A stretch of DNA of 60,000 bases from Membranipora membranacea. Taxonomy: Eukaryota; Bryozoa; Gymnolaemata; Cheilostomatida; Membraniporidae. The notes below the pieces were generated by a model that was not told the origin of the DNA, ran no database searches, and saw only the letters and a program-made list of their open reading frames with translations. The translations under genes were made by a program, and so were the position numbers. The stretch spans positions 25,844,025 through 25,904,024 of the forward strand of contig OU612070.1 in the NCBI GenBank assembly GCA_914767715.1. The letters run 5' to 3'. Shown here one piece after another: positions 1 to 11,645 of the stretch (the stretch's first letter is position 1; the number at the start of each line of letters is the position of its first letter).

Positions 1-190
1 CTATCATTTACCTCAGTGTGAAGGAACTTAAATTACCTACGATAGGAGACTGTGTGAGTGTGCTGGTATGTGGCGTCCTTATCAATTGCCAACTGAATTG
101 TGGGTAATTATATTATTTAGAAGACGTAACCTATTAAAAATACTGACAATATAACGATTGAACAGGACAGGACAAGCTTATACCTTGGAT
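1..190 (+). repeat. Dispersed repeat P, copy 1
   Basis: Begins at the window edge and matches 10717-10900 on the same strand and 16140-16345 on the opposite strand with scattered differences. All three copies share the block running from the CTCAGTGTGAA motif to the stretch around the two ACAGGAC motifs, after which this copy becomes unique. No coding potential seen. The copies near 10.7 and 16.2 kb belong to a larger inverted duplication around the peptide genes, so this may be a third remnant of that structure. Confidence 0.8.
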
Positions 191-1576
191 TTCCATTGTT
201 GAGTATGTTGCCAACTGGTGAAGGTTCATTGCATCTTGATACGTATTTAGTGGTGCCATTGTTGTCTTCTTCTTTAACCAACTCTAATAGTGATATTTTT
301 ACTCGGAGCAGTCTATGCCGATTTTCCGAGTTAAGTTTGATATTCAGTAAAATGAAACATTGATTGATGGGTTATTGAAGACGATTTCCGTTGAAGATTT
401 TAGGGCATTTAAATCCAATTGTTCTAGCCATTGCTTATCATTTAGATTTATTCTAACATTTCTTGCTAGTGGGTGAGCACAACTGCCAATATATGAAAAT
501 CAAACCCACATACATGTGACGTAATTTTCAACGTTGAACTTACTTTTTTGTGTGCGGTATTACCTATGAACGGATCCCACATCCACATCAAATTTCGCTA
601 TGTTTTTAAGACACAGAAGTTAAAGGACAAGCACATCTTGCGCATTCCTATCTAACGTTGAATGCTGGTCCATAAATCATTTTGTTAAAGAAGCGAATAG
701 TCTGTCCATCGTTTCAATATCTCTGGTTTTCATGAAAAGATGGTCTGTCCATGCCGCCTTTGCTTCAAAAATATTCCCCTCAGAAGACTTTTGCTGAGTA
801 CCAAACAATTTAATTAATTTAGCGGGGGACATATGTTAACTCATTTCTAAATCAGACACTCTAAATGATTAACGTCTACACCTCACAATCCGTACAGCAA
901 ATAATTATTGAGCGTCATTTGTTCGTGATTCAATATATTTAACTGAGCCATAGGTTTGAGGTTTCATAGGACTTACTTTGAAAAAAAATAGATTGACATA
1001 AACCTGAGCCACACATCAAACATGAAATTATTTATAATTAAATATATCGCTACTATCAGAAATTATTCATGAATTTTGAAACGGTCTGAAAGTCAATTTC
1101 CTAAAGTGGTTATCAATAAATATTTCCAAAATTCAGCTCTGATTCAAGTTCCCGCCAGTCATGTCTCAATTACCTTCAATACTATTATGGAGGGATGTTG
1201 GAAGTGCTACAATCAAAACTAAAATATATCAGCTTAAGCAAGTGAATAAGTTTGTGCTATGTGATTGTCAATCTTCAGCGTACATATCTTGATTTGTGTT
1301 GGAATTTAATCTTACTGCAGCCTACTGACTGTCAGGGTTTGTTTGGCTCTCACTGTTTTGGGATGGAGATTTTTATTTATGAATACTTTTTTTGATGCAA
1401 GAAGAAATTTAAAAGACCAGTTAATTAAGGTAATTAGCATTTATTATTGAATATCTTCATTACAACCAATAATTTTGGTATAAACATAGCTATAGCAGCC
1501 AGCTATCTCTGTGCTGTTTGCGCTTTCCTATTGTTCAAAGTTATATAGCTATGACTACGACTCATTTGTTCTAACC
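191..1576. other. AT-rich stretch, nothing recognised
   Basis: No reading frame with recognisable domains, no RNA gene and no clear repeat. A short block near 1310-1390 resembles 45775-45860 (shared words around CTGCAG and CAGGTTTTGTTTG), and 1577-1630 resembles 15635-15690, which suggests this is also old repeat-derived DNA. Confidence 0.5.
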
Positions 1577-1628
1577 ATCAGCCAGCATTGTTATACGCGG
1601 CGATCAGCAAGGGGACGGTATGTCTATA

Positions 1629-1973
1629 AGATGGTTAGGGTAAGACAATTTCTGAAGATTCGACAAATAATTATGAACTGCTTGATAAATGTAATAAGGG
1701 CTTATTAGTCATTCTATTTCATATATGTGATTATGATTTTGTTACTCTGCTGCCATTAAGATAGCTACAGTGATACTAGTTGCTGAGTGGTGAATAATGC
1801 ACTGTTGTTACTTCTGGAGGAGAGGGGGTTCATTGATTGATTGATTAGGTCATTTGTTGGTGGCACACCTGTTACAAATTGACTAATTTTGGAGGATTTA
1901 AGGGAATTAGCAAAGCTAAATAACTAGTTTACATTATTTGCTTCTGTCGCCTCTGGGATTCTCAAGTGGCAAA
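1629..1973 (+). repeat. Inverted repeat arm, left
   Basis: Reverse-complements 3019-3371 almost end to end. Shared landmarks are AGATGGTTAGGGTAAG at the outer end and CTCAAGTGGCAAA at the inner end. Together with the right arm it could form a long hairpin with a loop of about 1 kb. No coding content. Confidence 0.8.
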
Positions 1974-2512
1974 CATTTATATTGATGAATTGCAAAATGA
2001 CATGCTCCTAAATAGGGACACACAGCACATAATATACTCATTCAGATTATGTCATACATCCTAGGGAACTAGAATGCATCCTAGATGCGTATGGCCATAA
2101 ATGACATCTTCAGCTTTGTGTGCAGCAAGCTGCCAAAACTGGATCTGACACTAGTTTGCCATTGGAAGCGACACTTTGATCTTAATAAATGACATCTATT
2201 ATTATTGAATCTGGTGCCAATCCCCACTTCATATCCTGGTCCTTCTATAAATGATTTAATATAGACACCTCAGTAAAGCCTTGCTGTTTGGGTTAAACCG
2301 CATTAATCTCTTTATTCACCAAAAAAATAAATGATAGCTGAGCTGAGGGACTGTCTCCTTGATGACAATATTAAGCAGGTGGAGGTGAATGCAGCAGTAC
2401 AAGCTAGCAACAGGGACGAGTTGTGATTTCATCATTCAGGCTTGCCTCTGTAAACTATTGTAAACTTAGTGATTAAAATGTGATGACGTATGCCATCAGT
2501 ACCAACTGAGTA
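1960..2512 (+). repeat. R-family repeat, distal module
   Basis: Matches the second half of the tandem units at 36.85-37.45, 40.2-40.74, 42.0-42.56 and 44.3-44.6 kb, and in inverted form 3850-4540. Landmarks are CATCCTAGGGAACTAGAATG, CCAAAACTGGATCTGACA and AAGCAGGTGGAGGTGAATG. Noncoding. Confidence 0.85.
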
Positions 2513-2515
2513 ATT

Positions 2516-2725
2516 AACCATTCATTTTGGCTAATTCAGAAATATTATTATATACTTACAGACTATTTGCATTAATTGCCTTTAATTGCCTTCAATTGAC
2601 AGTCATTAACCTATATTGTACCGGGATGTCTTGCCTTATATCCAGCACAAGACATGATAGGAGCAGGATATAAAATAGTGATTAAGTATATAATAATATT
2701 TCTGAATAAACCAAAATGAATGGTT
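2516..2725. mobile_element. MITE-like hairpin element
   Basis: About 210 bp with imperfect terminal inverted repeats of about 50 bp: AACCATTCATTTTGG at the left end and CCAAAATGAATGGTT at the right end. It sits inside the R-family module at the GAGTAATTA position, where other copies continue uninterrupted (GAGTAATTAGGG), so it is an insertion. No transposase; target duplication not clear. Confidence 0.75.
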
Positions 2726-3018
2726 TATATTCAAACTCTAAACATGTATGACAAGCCTTCCATTGAATAATACAGATGGATCAACAAAAAAGAGTAAACA
2801 CAAAATTGTTTTATGCAAAGTTATAGAAGATTTTCTTTTCTATTTATTCACTGTCAAAGCTTACACAAGAAATGAGCAGAAAGTGCAGCAAAGCATTAAA
2901 ATAAAAACAACTGTATGTTGAAACTATGAAGCAGTGCCAATCGTCCATTTGACATTCCTATTCACTTCAGATATAAGATAATAAAGAGACTGGATATGCC
3001 AAACCTGAAACAGTGCCA

Positions 3019-3371
3019 ATTTGCCACTTGAGACTCCCAGAGGCGGCAGGTGCAAATAATGTAAACTAGTTATTGTGCTTTGCTAATTCCCTTAAATCTT
3101 CCAAAGTAAGTCAATTTGTCACAGGTGTGTCACCACCACATGCCCTAATCAACCAATCAATCAATGGACCCCCTTTCCTCCAGGAGTACCAACAGGGCAT
3201 TATTCACCAGTCAGCAATCAGTATCACTGTAGTTATCTTAATGGAAGCAGAGTAACAAAATCATAATCACATAAATTTGAAATAGAATGACTAATAAGCA
3301 CTTATTACATTTATCAAAGTGTTCATAATTATTTGTCGAATCTTCAGAATTTGTCTTACCCTAACCATCTC
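3019..3371 (-). repeat. Inverted repeat arm, right
   Basis: Reverse complement of 1629-1973; see that entry. A short open frame inside it has no coding signal. Confidence 0.8.
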
Positions 3372-3849
3372 AGGGTGTATTGTTTCCCGGGATACCTGAT
3401 AGACATATTATTGAAGATGTGAATACCAACACACATGTGTTTGTTGTTGCTGATTACTTTGTATGCTCAAGAAAGTGTATAAAGGGTGCTTGGTTGGGCC
3501 TTAAACCAAACTCATGGGATAGAGAAACGGTAACCCTAATTGCTTCTAAATAGTTCATTTGAAAAATATCCCCAGCGATTGTACATCTAAATACTTGTGG
3601 TTCTTATTGTCAAATAAAGGCATATTTCATTAAAGGAACAGATGAGTCGAGCACAGTTCAGCAGCACACAATCACCCTAGGAAAATGATCAGCTCTGCTC
3701 TGAGTTGACGTCAGTGAAGGTTCTAAGCCAATGAAAGTCCTGATACCATTTTGTGTACCAAATTCATTGTTTATTTCCCATTGATGACTGGCATACACAA
3801 TAACAGCAAACATTTGCTATATGGACCTAACACAATTAGCCTATGCTAT

Positions 3850-4540
3850 TGAAGTTGGTTTAACAGGCCAAATGTCTAGTTCATCACACTATGTCACGCC
3901 CTCAACAAGTATATTGTTCTTCCTTAAGGAGAGGGAGTCTAATGCCCTAATTACTCAGTTACTGGTTTCTTTTCAGTTGATACTGACGGCATCATCATCA
4001 CATTATTGTCACTGAGTTTATAATAGTTTACAGAGGCAAGCCTGAATGATGAAATCACAAATCGTCCCTGTTGCTAGCTTGTACTGCTGCATTCACCTCC
4101 ACCTGCTTAATACTATCATCAAGGAGACAGTACCTCAGCTCAGCTATTATTTATTTATTTGGTGAATAAAGAGATTAATGTGGCTTAACCCAAACACCAA
4201 GGTTTTATTGAGGAATCTATATTAAATCATTTATTGAAATACCAGGATATGAATTGGGGATTGGCACCAGATTCAATAATAACAGATGTCATTTATTAAG
4301 ATCAAAGTGTCACTGCCAATGGCTAACTAGTGTCCGATCCAGTTTTGGCAGCTCGCTGCACGCAAATTTGAATATGTCATTTATGGTTATTCACATCTAG
4401 GATGCATTCTAGTTCCCTAGGATGTATGACATACTCTGAATGAGGATATTGCGTGCTGTGCGTCCCTATTTAGGCTCATGTCAAACTATTCAAAGATGAT
4501 AATTTTACAACTCATTAATATAAATGTTTGCCATTCATCG
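3850..4540 (-). repeat. R-family repeat, inverted copy
   Basis: Reverse complement of the R-family distal module and of the junction between consecutive units (for example 40640-40790). It carries the inverse of the TTAAGGAAG junction near 3930, showing that it derives from a full tandem-type unit. Noncoding. Confidence 0.8.
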
Positions 4541-5769
4541 ATATGACGCATGAGAGTTTTATAGTTTCTAATGGGGATTATTTTTTCTGGGCAGAGTATT
4601 TAGTGGTTTCTTATTCTCCTTGCTTCCTTGTTTGTCAAGTTTTTCCTGATCAGTTTATGTTGTTATCCTGTAATAAGCTCATCTTATCTATCTCAGAGCA
4701 GGATATTCAGTGTCCCAATAAATGAAATTAAAAAAACTTACAATGACATTAGTGGCAATAATGTCAATATCGGACAAAAATATATGATGTCAAAAGGTCC
4801 TTTTATGTAGTTTGCAAACGTTGGGGACGAAATGTGACACATTTAAAACTAAAGCATATAATTTGCACAAAAATAAATCTCACATCCTTTTGGATAGCAA
4901 AAGAACTTTTGTGAAAATGGAAAGCATGTGATCCGGTTATCATAGTTATGAAGCAGTGAGAATTTTATTCTGATGAAGAAATGATCAGATGATCTGTGTG
5001 AGCGCAGTCAAAGTTTAAAATCCATCATAAAATGATAGTAGAGTTCAATACTGAGTATCTTTATCGACATACTTTGTTAACGGAACGAGAAAAAGTTTGC
5101 TGGTTCATTTAGTCTGTTAAAAAACTGATGAAGTTGCCTTGCAAGCAAAAGGATTAAAAACAGTATTAATAATATAAATGGATATCTTTCTAACAAACCA
5201 GTCATTTCCCCACGCAGCACAGTATTTGGAAATTTACACTAATAAATGGGAGCGATTAGGGCATTAATAAGTGTGTTGGTAAAACACCAACCACAGCCCT
5301 TATTTTCTCGTAAAAATATATCGATTATGATGAATAATCATAAGCTTACTTTTTCCTAAACCATAATCAACTTGTGACCTTTAATTCACGCTTAAGAGAA
5401 GCGAAAAGTATTTTGTTGACAATTACACCTCAATTTATATAGAAAAGAGGAAACTGCCACGTATTATTAAAATAAAAAATTTGCGCAAATTAAAGTGCGA
5501 TTGATTGTGGTCTCACCAATATGTGAATAGTTTGTAGTCAGGAATCCTTTGGTCAAAAACTGTGTTGAAAATTTCAGAGGTGATTTTAGTGCCTCATCTT
5601 GTAGCAGTGTTATGTTTTTGTAATCCGTCCTCAAACAGGATCAAAATTAAGATTATGAACTTTGACAGTCAGGACGCTGGTCATCCTGTTCTCACCACAA
5701 CAAAATGTCAAACGAATCAGTTAATAAGAATGATGAATGATCTGAACATAGAAAACTAAAGCTTTATGT
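4541..5769. other. AT-rich stretch, nothing recognised
   Basis: Only short random reading frames; no domain, splice-supported exon or clear internal repeat was seen. Confidence 0.5.
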
Positions 5770-6885
5770 TGGTAGATGCTTTAAAATTTATAGTGATGAA
5801 TCGTGAAATGATTAGAATTAAATAGGTCGATAAATCTAAATCTATTATCATTAGAGGAAGAGTGAAACTCTGGTAACAAGTGGTCATAATTTGCCTATCA
5901 TCACTGGAAAACTTTTATTCTAGTTTCACAAAATTGACAAGGAATTTCCCCAACTATACAAGTGGAAGTGGCAGTTCAAAATTTAACAAAGTACGTCAAA
6001 GGCCCCATGGACATTATATAAATATATACTCAGCATTGAACTCTAGATGTACCGTGTTATTATTGGGATGAATAACAATCTAGTGCCAATCGCCACTTGA
6101 TATCCTGGTCCTCTAGTCCCTCAGTTGAATGATGTTATATTGCCACCTAAGTAAAGGCTAATCTTGCTGTTTAGGTAACACTTACCCTAAGAAACGTTTC
6201 TAATCACAAAATTGATATCTAAACTCACCTGCACAAAATTGGTAGCAGATATTATAGCACACGGTGAAGTCCAAAAAATGGCATAGCTCTTGGAACACAG
6301 GCGTTCTGGGTTGTCCCCGATACATAGTCGGAAAACCCTGACTGGTGTTCTGGGATGTCGCAGAAAAACTAATGACCTGTGGTATTCCACAATTTATATT
6401 GAGCACACATACAAATGGTTTACAGGCCATGACCACTAACTAGCTCATTTAACTTACCTAGACAATGTAACTAGCTCGCCTCTCATGGTATTCATATCGA
6501 GCTCATACAGATGGTTTATAGGCCATTTCTTTTCACCAGCTCAGTCTTTCTGACATAACATGGTCCCTTACTAATTACACAACAACGATTTCTATCCATT
6601 CGAAACAAACATATTGAATGACAAACTCGGCATCTATCTCTCCGGTTTTTATCATTCACAACTAAGCCTTTTTGCACACTGATCTAAACGTTAGCATTGG
6701 GCTAAGTTGAAAAAACCTAGTTATTGCATTCCATTACGAATCACAATAGCTGAATATGAGTTCTCTCCCTTGTGTCTACTAGCGGTCACAAGTAAAGATT
6801 CACAAAACTGTTTTGTCTATCACATGTAAACAGGATATTCACCATATAAAATAAAAAATACATTAAATCTTTTTACTATGCATTT
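5770..6885 (-). repeat. R-family repeat, inverted proximal module
   Basis: Reverse complement of about 38200-39300 (also 40840-41930 and 42690-43760). It contains the inverse of the block that yields a 60-78 codon frame in every copy (here about 6200-6436). Relative to the array copies it lacks about 22 bp within that block (around the CACCTGTTGCAAG words), which shifts the frame, so the frame is unlikely to be a gene. Confidence 0.85.
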
Positions 6886-7040
6886 AAAAGGGATATATGG
6901 ATACAAAGTAACAATTGCATAGTCACAACAGTCTTTTCAAGAATTAGTAACAGTAATTGTACATTTATATATATTCTACCAATGGTCCAGCATAATTAAA
7001 TAAGCCTTTAAATTTAAATATTCTTTGTGCTTGGTTATAT
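6886..7040. other. Spacer, nothing recognised
   Basis: AT-rich sequence between the inverted R-family copy and the decayed duplication copy. Confidence 0.4.
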
Positions 7041-8254
7041 CCATCAAGTGGTTCTTTGCCTTGACAGAGATAACTCTATATAGTTGTCCCTTGTCAAACA
7101 CACAAACACATATACGTCCGCAAATAAGTGTTCCACTACCCTCGCACTCCCAAAAACATCGGAACGGATGTTTTTTTAAATGATGTCGCAAATGCTCGAA
7201 TCAATTAATATTACAAATTTGATGAGAATTAGTGATCATGATTTGCTGGAAGGAGGAGATAGGAACACCCAGACTTAAAAAAAAATGTGGCGAGTTGAGA
7301 ATGATTATTATGTATTGTGCTATGGATAATTGTATTTTTCATGTCATTAGAAGCATTTTTTTTCACTTACCTAGAGCCATTTATTGTAACCTCAATCCTC
7401 AATCATTACTGCTGTCATAAAAGGGATTAACATCTAGCACCAATAAGTAACAAATTCGTAGTGTAGTGTTTTGATTTAGCCAATGATTGAAGTCTTAAAG
7501 AGGTATTGGCACAGCTTGACTGAATGCCAATTCTGCTTAAGCATTTATATCTCTTGTTGACTAGCCTCAAAAACAAAATTTCCACGATGCAAAATTTTTG
7601 TTTTTGATCCCAGATGAATCGAGTCAGACATTTTTTGCCCTGAACTAAGTGTGCTGAAACTCCGGAGTATTGCACCACGGTATATACTCATCTACATACT
7701 AACAACCAATTATTAAGCTTTCGCCGCATACCAGCAACAATATTTTTTAGAAACTAGCCTTGTTGTTTCAAATTTCTACCATTGCTCTCGACATAAATTG
7801 TTATTTGGCAATTACTTTTTTCCTTGGAAGCTGGTGGTGACATTACAATTCAGATATTTAGCTGCGTAATGAAAGAAATTTTATTTGACCGAGCAGAAGT
7901 GAAAACATAAACAGATATGTTCGAATTATCCACAAACCTTCAGTGTTTATGATAAATGCATGTGTATATATAATAAAAGAACCCCATATCCAGTGCCTCA
8001 TAACACTTTTTGCAAAAATTTCCTTTTTGAAAATAGAAAACATGGCTGAATCAAAGTCCTGTCATAAACCACATATGTGTAGTTAAACCAGTTGCGCATG
8101 TGCATATAACATATTTTCCACATTTATTGCCTTCTTTGTTTTAAAAAAAGAAAAATTGAACACATATATTCATATACAATCATGTATCATATACGAGTAT
8201 ATATTATCAAAATTATATATTAACAATTATTTATAACCATACCACAATTATAAC

Positions 8255-8315
8255 ATGCTTGTAACGTGATTAGCCGAGTTCAAATCCTGGTGAAGACAGA
8301 TTTTGTTTACATATG
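8255..8315 (+). repeat. tRNA-derived T-arm fragment (SINE-like)
   Basis: Contains a B-box/T-arm-like run, GAGTTCAAATCCTGGTG. The same module occurs inverted at 20838-20895 and 50205-50272. There is no complete cloverleaf, so it is a SINE remnant and not a tRNA gene. Confidence 0.6.
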
Positions 8316-8434
8316 ACTCTTTTATAACTTGGCGGTTTAACTTGTTTTGTTTTGTGACTATTACTACTTACACCCACTAAATTACTTTATCCAAACATCT
8401 GGATTACTTCGCACTGGGCTGTGCAAGCTTCAGC

Positions 8435-8515
8435 GGGCCAGCGTGGCTCAGCGGTTGGAGTGTTTGTTCTCAGCTCTAGTTCAAGCAAGGAAGGATCATG
8501 AGGAGGACCCCTTAT
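8435..8515 (+). repeat. tRNA-derived SINE head
   Basis: Has an A-box-like TGGCTCAGCGGTTGGAGTG followed by a degenerate B-box, GTTCAAGCAAGG. Inverted copies lie at 19000-19092 and 49015-49095, so it is a repeat and not a functional tRNA. Confidence 0.65.
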
Positions 8516-8813
8516 TTTTATATAGTGTATATTAATGTATCACAATTATAACATGTTTGTTGGGCTTTGTCAATTTCCTGCTGAACCATTGAGCTTGCAT
8601 GATATTCTAAGAGTGAGAATTGATCATAGTGACTCGTCAGATGGACTCTTTATTAAAATTAATACACCATTCAATATCCTGCTCTTGTCATGTTTATGAA
8701 TTTTGACATTCTAAAATTGGTGAGACATCCTGGTACTATATTTTGACTAAATATAATTTTATGTACGTCAATGACAGTAGCATATTGTGACATGCAGACA
8801 TCCTCATGTCCCC

Positions 8814-8820
8814 TATAAAA
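8814..8820 (+). promoter_or_regulatory. TATA box of peptide gene 1
   Basis: TATAAAA preceded by CATGTCCCC. The same motif and at least 50 flanking bases, including an upstream ACGTCA half-site (8765-8770), are preserved in front of peptide gene 2 (47212-47218 and 47262-47268). Transcription probably starts near 8845. Because the start codon is 430 bp further on, directly after a good acceptor (TTTTTTAG, ending at 9259), a 5'-UTR intron is likely; its donor may be AAG/GTTTGG at 9055/9056, present in both genes. Confidence 0.7.
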
Positions 8821-9278
8821 GCGAGAACCGAACAACACTAAGTCATTCTTACTCTGCAGAGCCCTCTACTCACACATAGTAGGTCATATATATAATTACC
8901 AATTATGAATGCTGTTGGAACTTTTGCTTAGGAGATTTTTGACATGTAATTTCCGAAACTGCTGTTGTTCCTGAAAGCCACATTCATCTAGATTTGGTTA
9001 TCATGTGCAATATAATGAGATGTAGCTAATCTCCTTCAAATTCTTAATCAACAAGGTTTGGTTATAATGTGCAATCATTTTGAAATGGAGTATTGCAGTA
9101 ACTCAGTTTTTTTAGTTTTTTTGGAATCAAATCAACTCTTCGCATATTCTTTGAGCATAATGAGAATACAAAGAAAAAGCACATTTATTACGTATTGAAT
9201 AGTTCTAGGTTTTTGTCCTGTTTACAACTTGCTGAACATGGTTTATGTTACTTTTTTAGGATATCAACTGGATTAATT

Positions 9279-10407
9279 ATGGCCAATCTTGCAAAACTTT
9301 TCTTAATCATGGTGATCGCAGCTGCGTTATTCTCAGTTGGTAAGTACTAGTCTTGCTCACATTTTTTTGTTTCCGTCACTCCATTTTTTGGTACAATCAG
9401 CCCAGTCCAGTCGAAACTCAGCCATCAGATGTTCAAAGTTTTTTGATAATCTAAAATTTAATGGCATTGATTCATAAGAAAAGGCCTGTGCTGTATTGGG
9501 CCTTTTCAATTTAAAAATTTAGTTTGTCATTGACCACAAATAATCTCTTGGAGCTGAAAATGATGTTTGCCTTCACATCACATCACAAAAAATACTCTGT
9601 TTATTTTCTACACCGTATTAAGTTTTCACCATATGTGTGCAAAGACATTATAAAAGAATTACCCTTTTCATGATAGTAAGCAGTTTCGCAACAGTATCAT
9701 GTGTTCACCATCCAAAATCTCTTTCAGTGGAATCTGCAGATGCCTCCACTGCTTATTATGTTAGAACAGCACTAGGGCACATAAATACCTCATCGCTCAT
9801 AGATAAGAAGGGAGGAAAATTCCTAACACTATAAACAATTTTTATACCACAAGTGCTCTGAATTTTATAAATGTGAAAATATTGCATAATTACTGCAGAA
9901 CTAGCTTCCAGACTATTTATTGTCGTGGTCCTTCCGTAGTCTTTAACAATTTATAATCTTTGGTAATCACGGTATTAGGCTACCAGTAGCAGATTATAAT
10001 TGTACTTGTTGCATTGGGACATAGGATTATTGTGTCTCATACATCGATTGGATTGATAGCTTGTTATAGAAGAGGCCTTGTTTAGACAAAGAGAGTATAT
10101 CAAAGGCTAAGGTCTCTGGTCTATTGCGCAATCGTAAGAACACATCAGGCATACTTTCAAAAAACAGATATACATGTTACATTTTGCTTGCACGCAACTT
10201 ACAATGTAACCATCAACTGTATCATCTGTTCACCTTCTGAAATCTCTTTCAGGGGAATCTGCAGATGCCTGCGCTGGTTGTAAAGGACAGAAGAGCAGTG
10301 CTAATGATTGGAGTAGCTGTTCAGCTAACGACTGCGGTACAGCATGCACAAAGGTTGGATGGACAGGAGGAAACTGCCAGACTACATGCTGCTGTTGCTA
10401 TAAATAA
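9279..10407 (+). CDS. Secreted 10-cysteine peptide, gene 1 (two exons)
   Basis: Exon 1 is 9279-9339 and exon 2 is 10253-10407. The intron has a GTAAGT donor and a CTCTTTCAG acceptor, in phase 1. The product has 71 residues. Residues 1-21 form a signal peptide (Met-Ala-Asn start, hydrophobic core LFLIMVIAAALF); the mature part starts near ESADA. Ten cysteines follow: CAGC, then WSSC, then CxxxC (C48, C52), then GGNC (C62), then a terminal run CCCC (C66-C69). CxxxC, GxC and CxC spacings fit the CS-alpha-beta layout of defensin- and macin-type peptides, and WSxC also occurs in macins, but I cannot assign a family. The four adjacent cysteines at the C-terminus are unusual. Net charge is near zero, unlike most antimicrobial peptides. 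Likely secreted, in defence, signalling or venom-like roles; function unknown. Start choice is supported by the signal peptide and by identical structure in gene 2. Confidence 0.85.
9665..9833 (+). pseudogene. Decayed exon-2-like segment inside intron of peptide gene 1
   Basis: The acceptor context (CTCTTTCAG, ending at 9727) and the first codons (ESADA) of peptide exon 2 are duplicated here. Homology then fades and the cysteines are missing, although a frame stays open to a stop at 9832-9834. An inverted relative lies at about 17285-17340, where the acceptor AG is lost. It may be a dead duplicate exon; use as an alternative terminal exon cannot be excluded from sequence alone. Confidence 0.6.
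9930..10206 (+). repeat. Intronic repeat Q, direct copy
   Basis: Lies in the intron of peptide gene 1. Inverted relatives are 11646-11940 and about 16880-17115. Landmarks include CTTTGTCTAAAC in inverted form and ATGTTACATTTTGCTTG. Confidence 0.75.
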
Positions 10408-11415
10408 TGTTAATACAATGTATGATAAAAATCCAAACTAAATCTATGTTATTCAAATTGTTGATATTTCAAATTTTGCATGGCATTAACTTTTCAATAC
10501 CATGCTATTTGAGACAACCATTTATTTGCAATATTGACTTTCAGTATTATCAATTTTCCTGTTAATACATCATCTTGTTTCAACCATAAAAAATACAGTG
10601 TCCTCCATTAATTCAGACTTAGTGATTCAGATACAGAATTCCGAGCCCTTTGTCCAAATCTCAACTCGTCCTCATGACATATTATCTTGTAGATAAATAG
10701 GTGAAAGCATCAGGGCTCTATCATTTACCTCAGTGTGAAAGAACTAAAATTACCTACGATAGAAGACTGTGTGAGTGTGCTGGTATGTGGCGCCCTTATT
10801 AATTGCCAACTGACTTGTGGGTAATTATTTTATTTAGAAGATGTAACCTATAAAAAATACTGACAATGTAACGATGTAACAGGACAATACAAAACGATTT
10901 AAAATGTGGCATGCAAAGAAGCTAAACATAAATTTAAATCCTCATCAGAATTACAAACAAGACAAAAAAACAATAAACAAAGTACACACAAATTACAAAA
11001 TGAAATTAAGCTCTAACAATTGTTGGTAGGAGAGGACGTGGAAATAACCAGCTGTTGTTGCGAACATAACTCCTCCAAGCTAATAATTAACACAGCTAAA
11101 AAGGGTATACATAGTCTTATATAACGTTTGTTCGTATGATAATAATGAATGTGGAAAACTTGACATAATAAAATGCGCTCAAAATTAAGTTACAGCCATA
11201 GCAATGGATAAAAATCTCCACAAACAGTTTGCTACATATTAGGAACGGATCAGAATAAACTTATTCATTTAAAAAATTAGACTTACATGGTGTAGGGTTC
11301 TATAAAATTTCTCGGAGCGAGTTGAAAATATGATACACATTAATAAATTTACTGGCGGCCAGAGATATACTTTCCTCTTGCCGAGCTGCCGCGTGTAACA
11401 ACGCTGGTTGATGCT
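10389..11415 (+). repeat. Left arm of a large inverted duplication
   Basis: Starts in the last codons of peptide gene 1 and reverse-complements 15640-16670. The whole 3' flank of the peptide gene, dispersed repeat P (10717-10900) and the block ending near ACACGCGGCAG-type sequence are mirrored. The arms are separated by 4.2 kb containing a MITE and a LINE fragment. Differences are scattered, so the duplication is not fresh. Confidence 0.8.
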
Positions 11416-11645
11416 CAGTTCATTAAAAGTATTTTCTGAATTCAGTGATTATCTCCTCCTGGCCAAACTTTGAAGTTCATTCTAGGGAAGAGTATTTATC
11501 ATTGGTAAACTAAACCCACATATAATTATGTATTATACCAATATAAACCCAATGACCCACAACAGTATTAAAAATAATATCATTTCTCAAGGTAATCTAC
11601 AAAAAACAGTCGTTACTAACAAAGTAATGTATCGCACACCTTGTT

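Larger units (their letters stand above)
7045..8545 (-). repeat. Decayed inverted copy of part of the segmental duplication
   Basis: Blocks match segmental-duplication copy 1 in reverse order and orientation: about 7050-7115 to 21745-21690, 8080-8165 to 21640-21550, 8255-8320 to 20895-20830, and 8370-8545 to 19150-18970. The intervening parts (for example 7120-8060) do not align by eye. Colinear inverted order argues for one old inverted copy rather than independent repeats. Confidence 0.65.
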
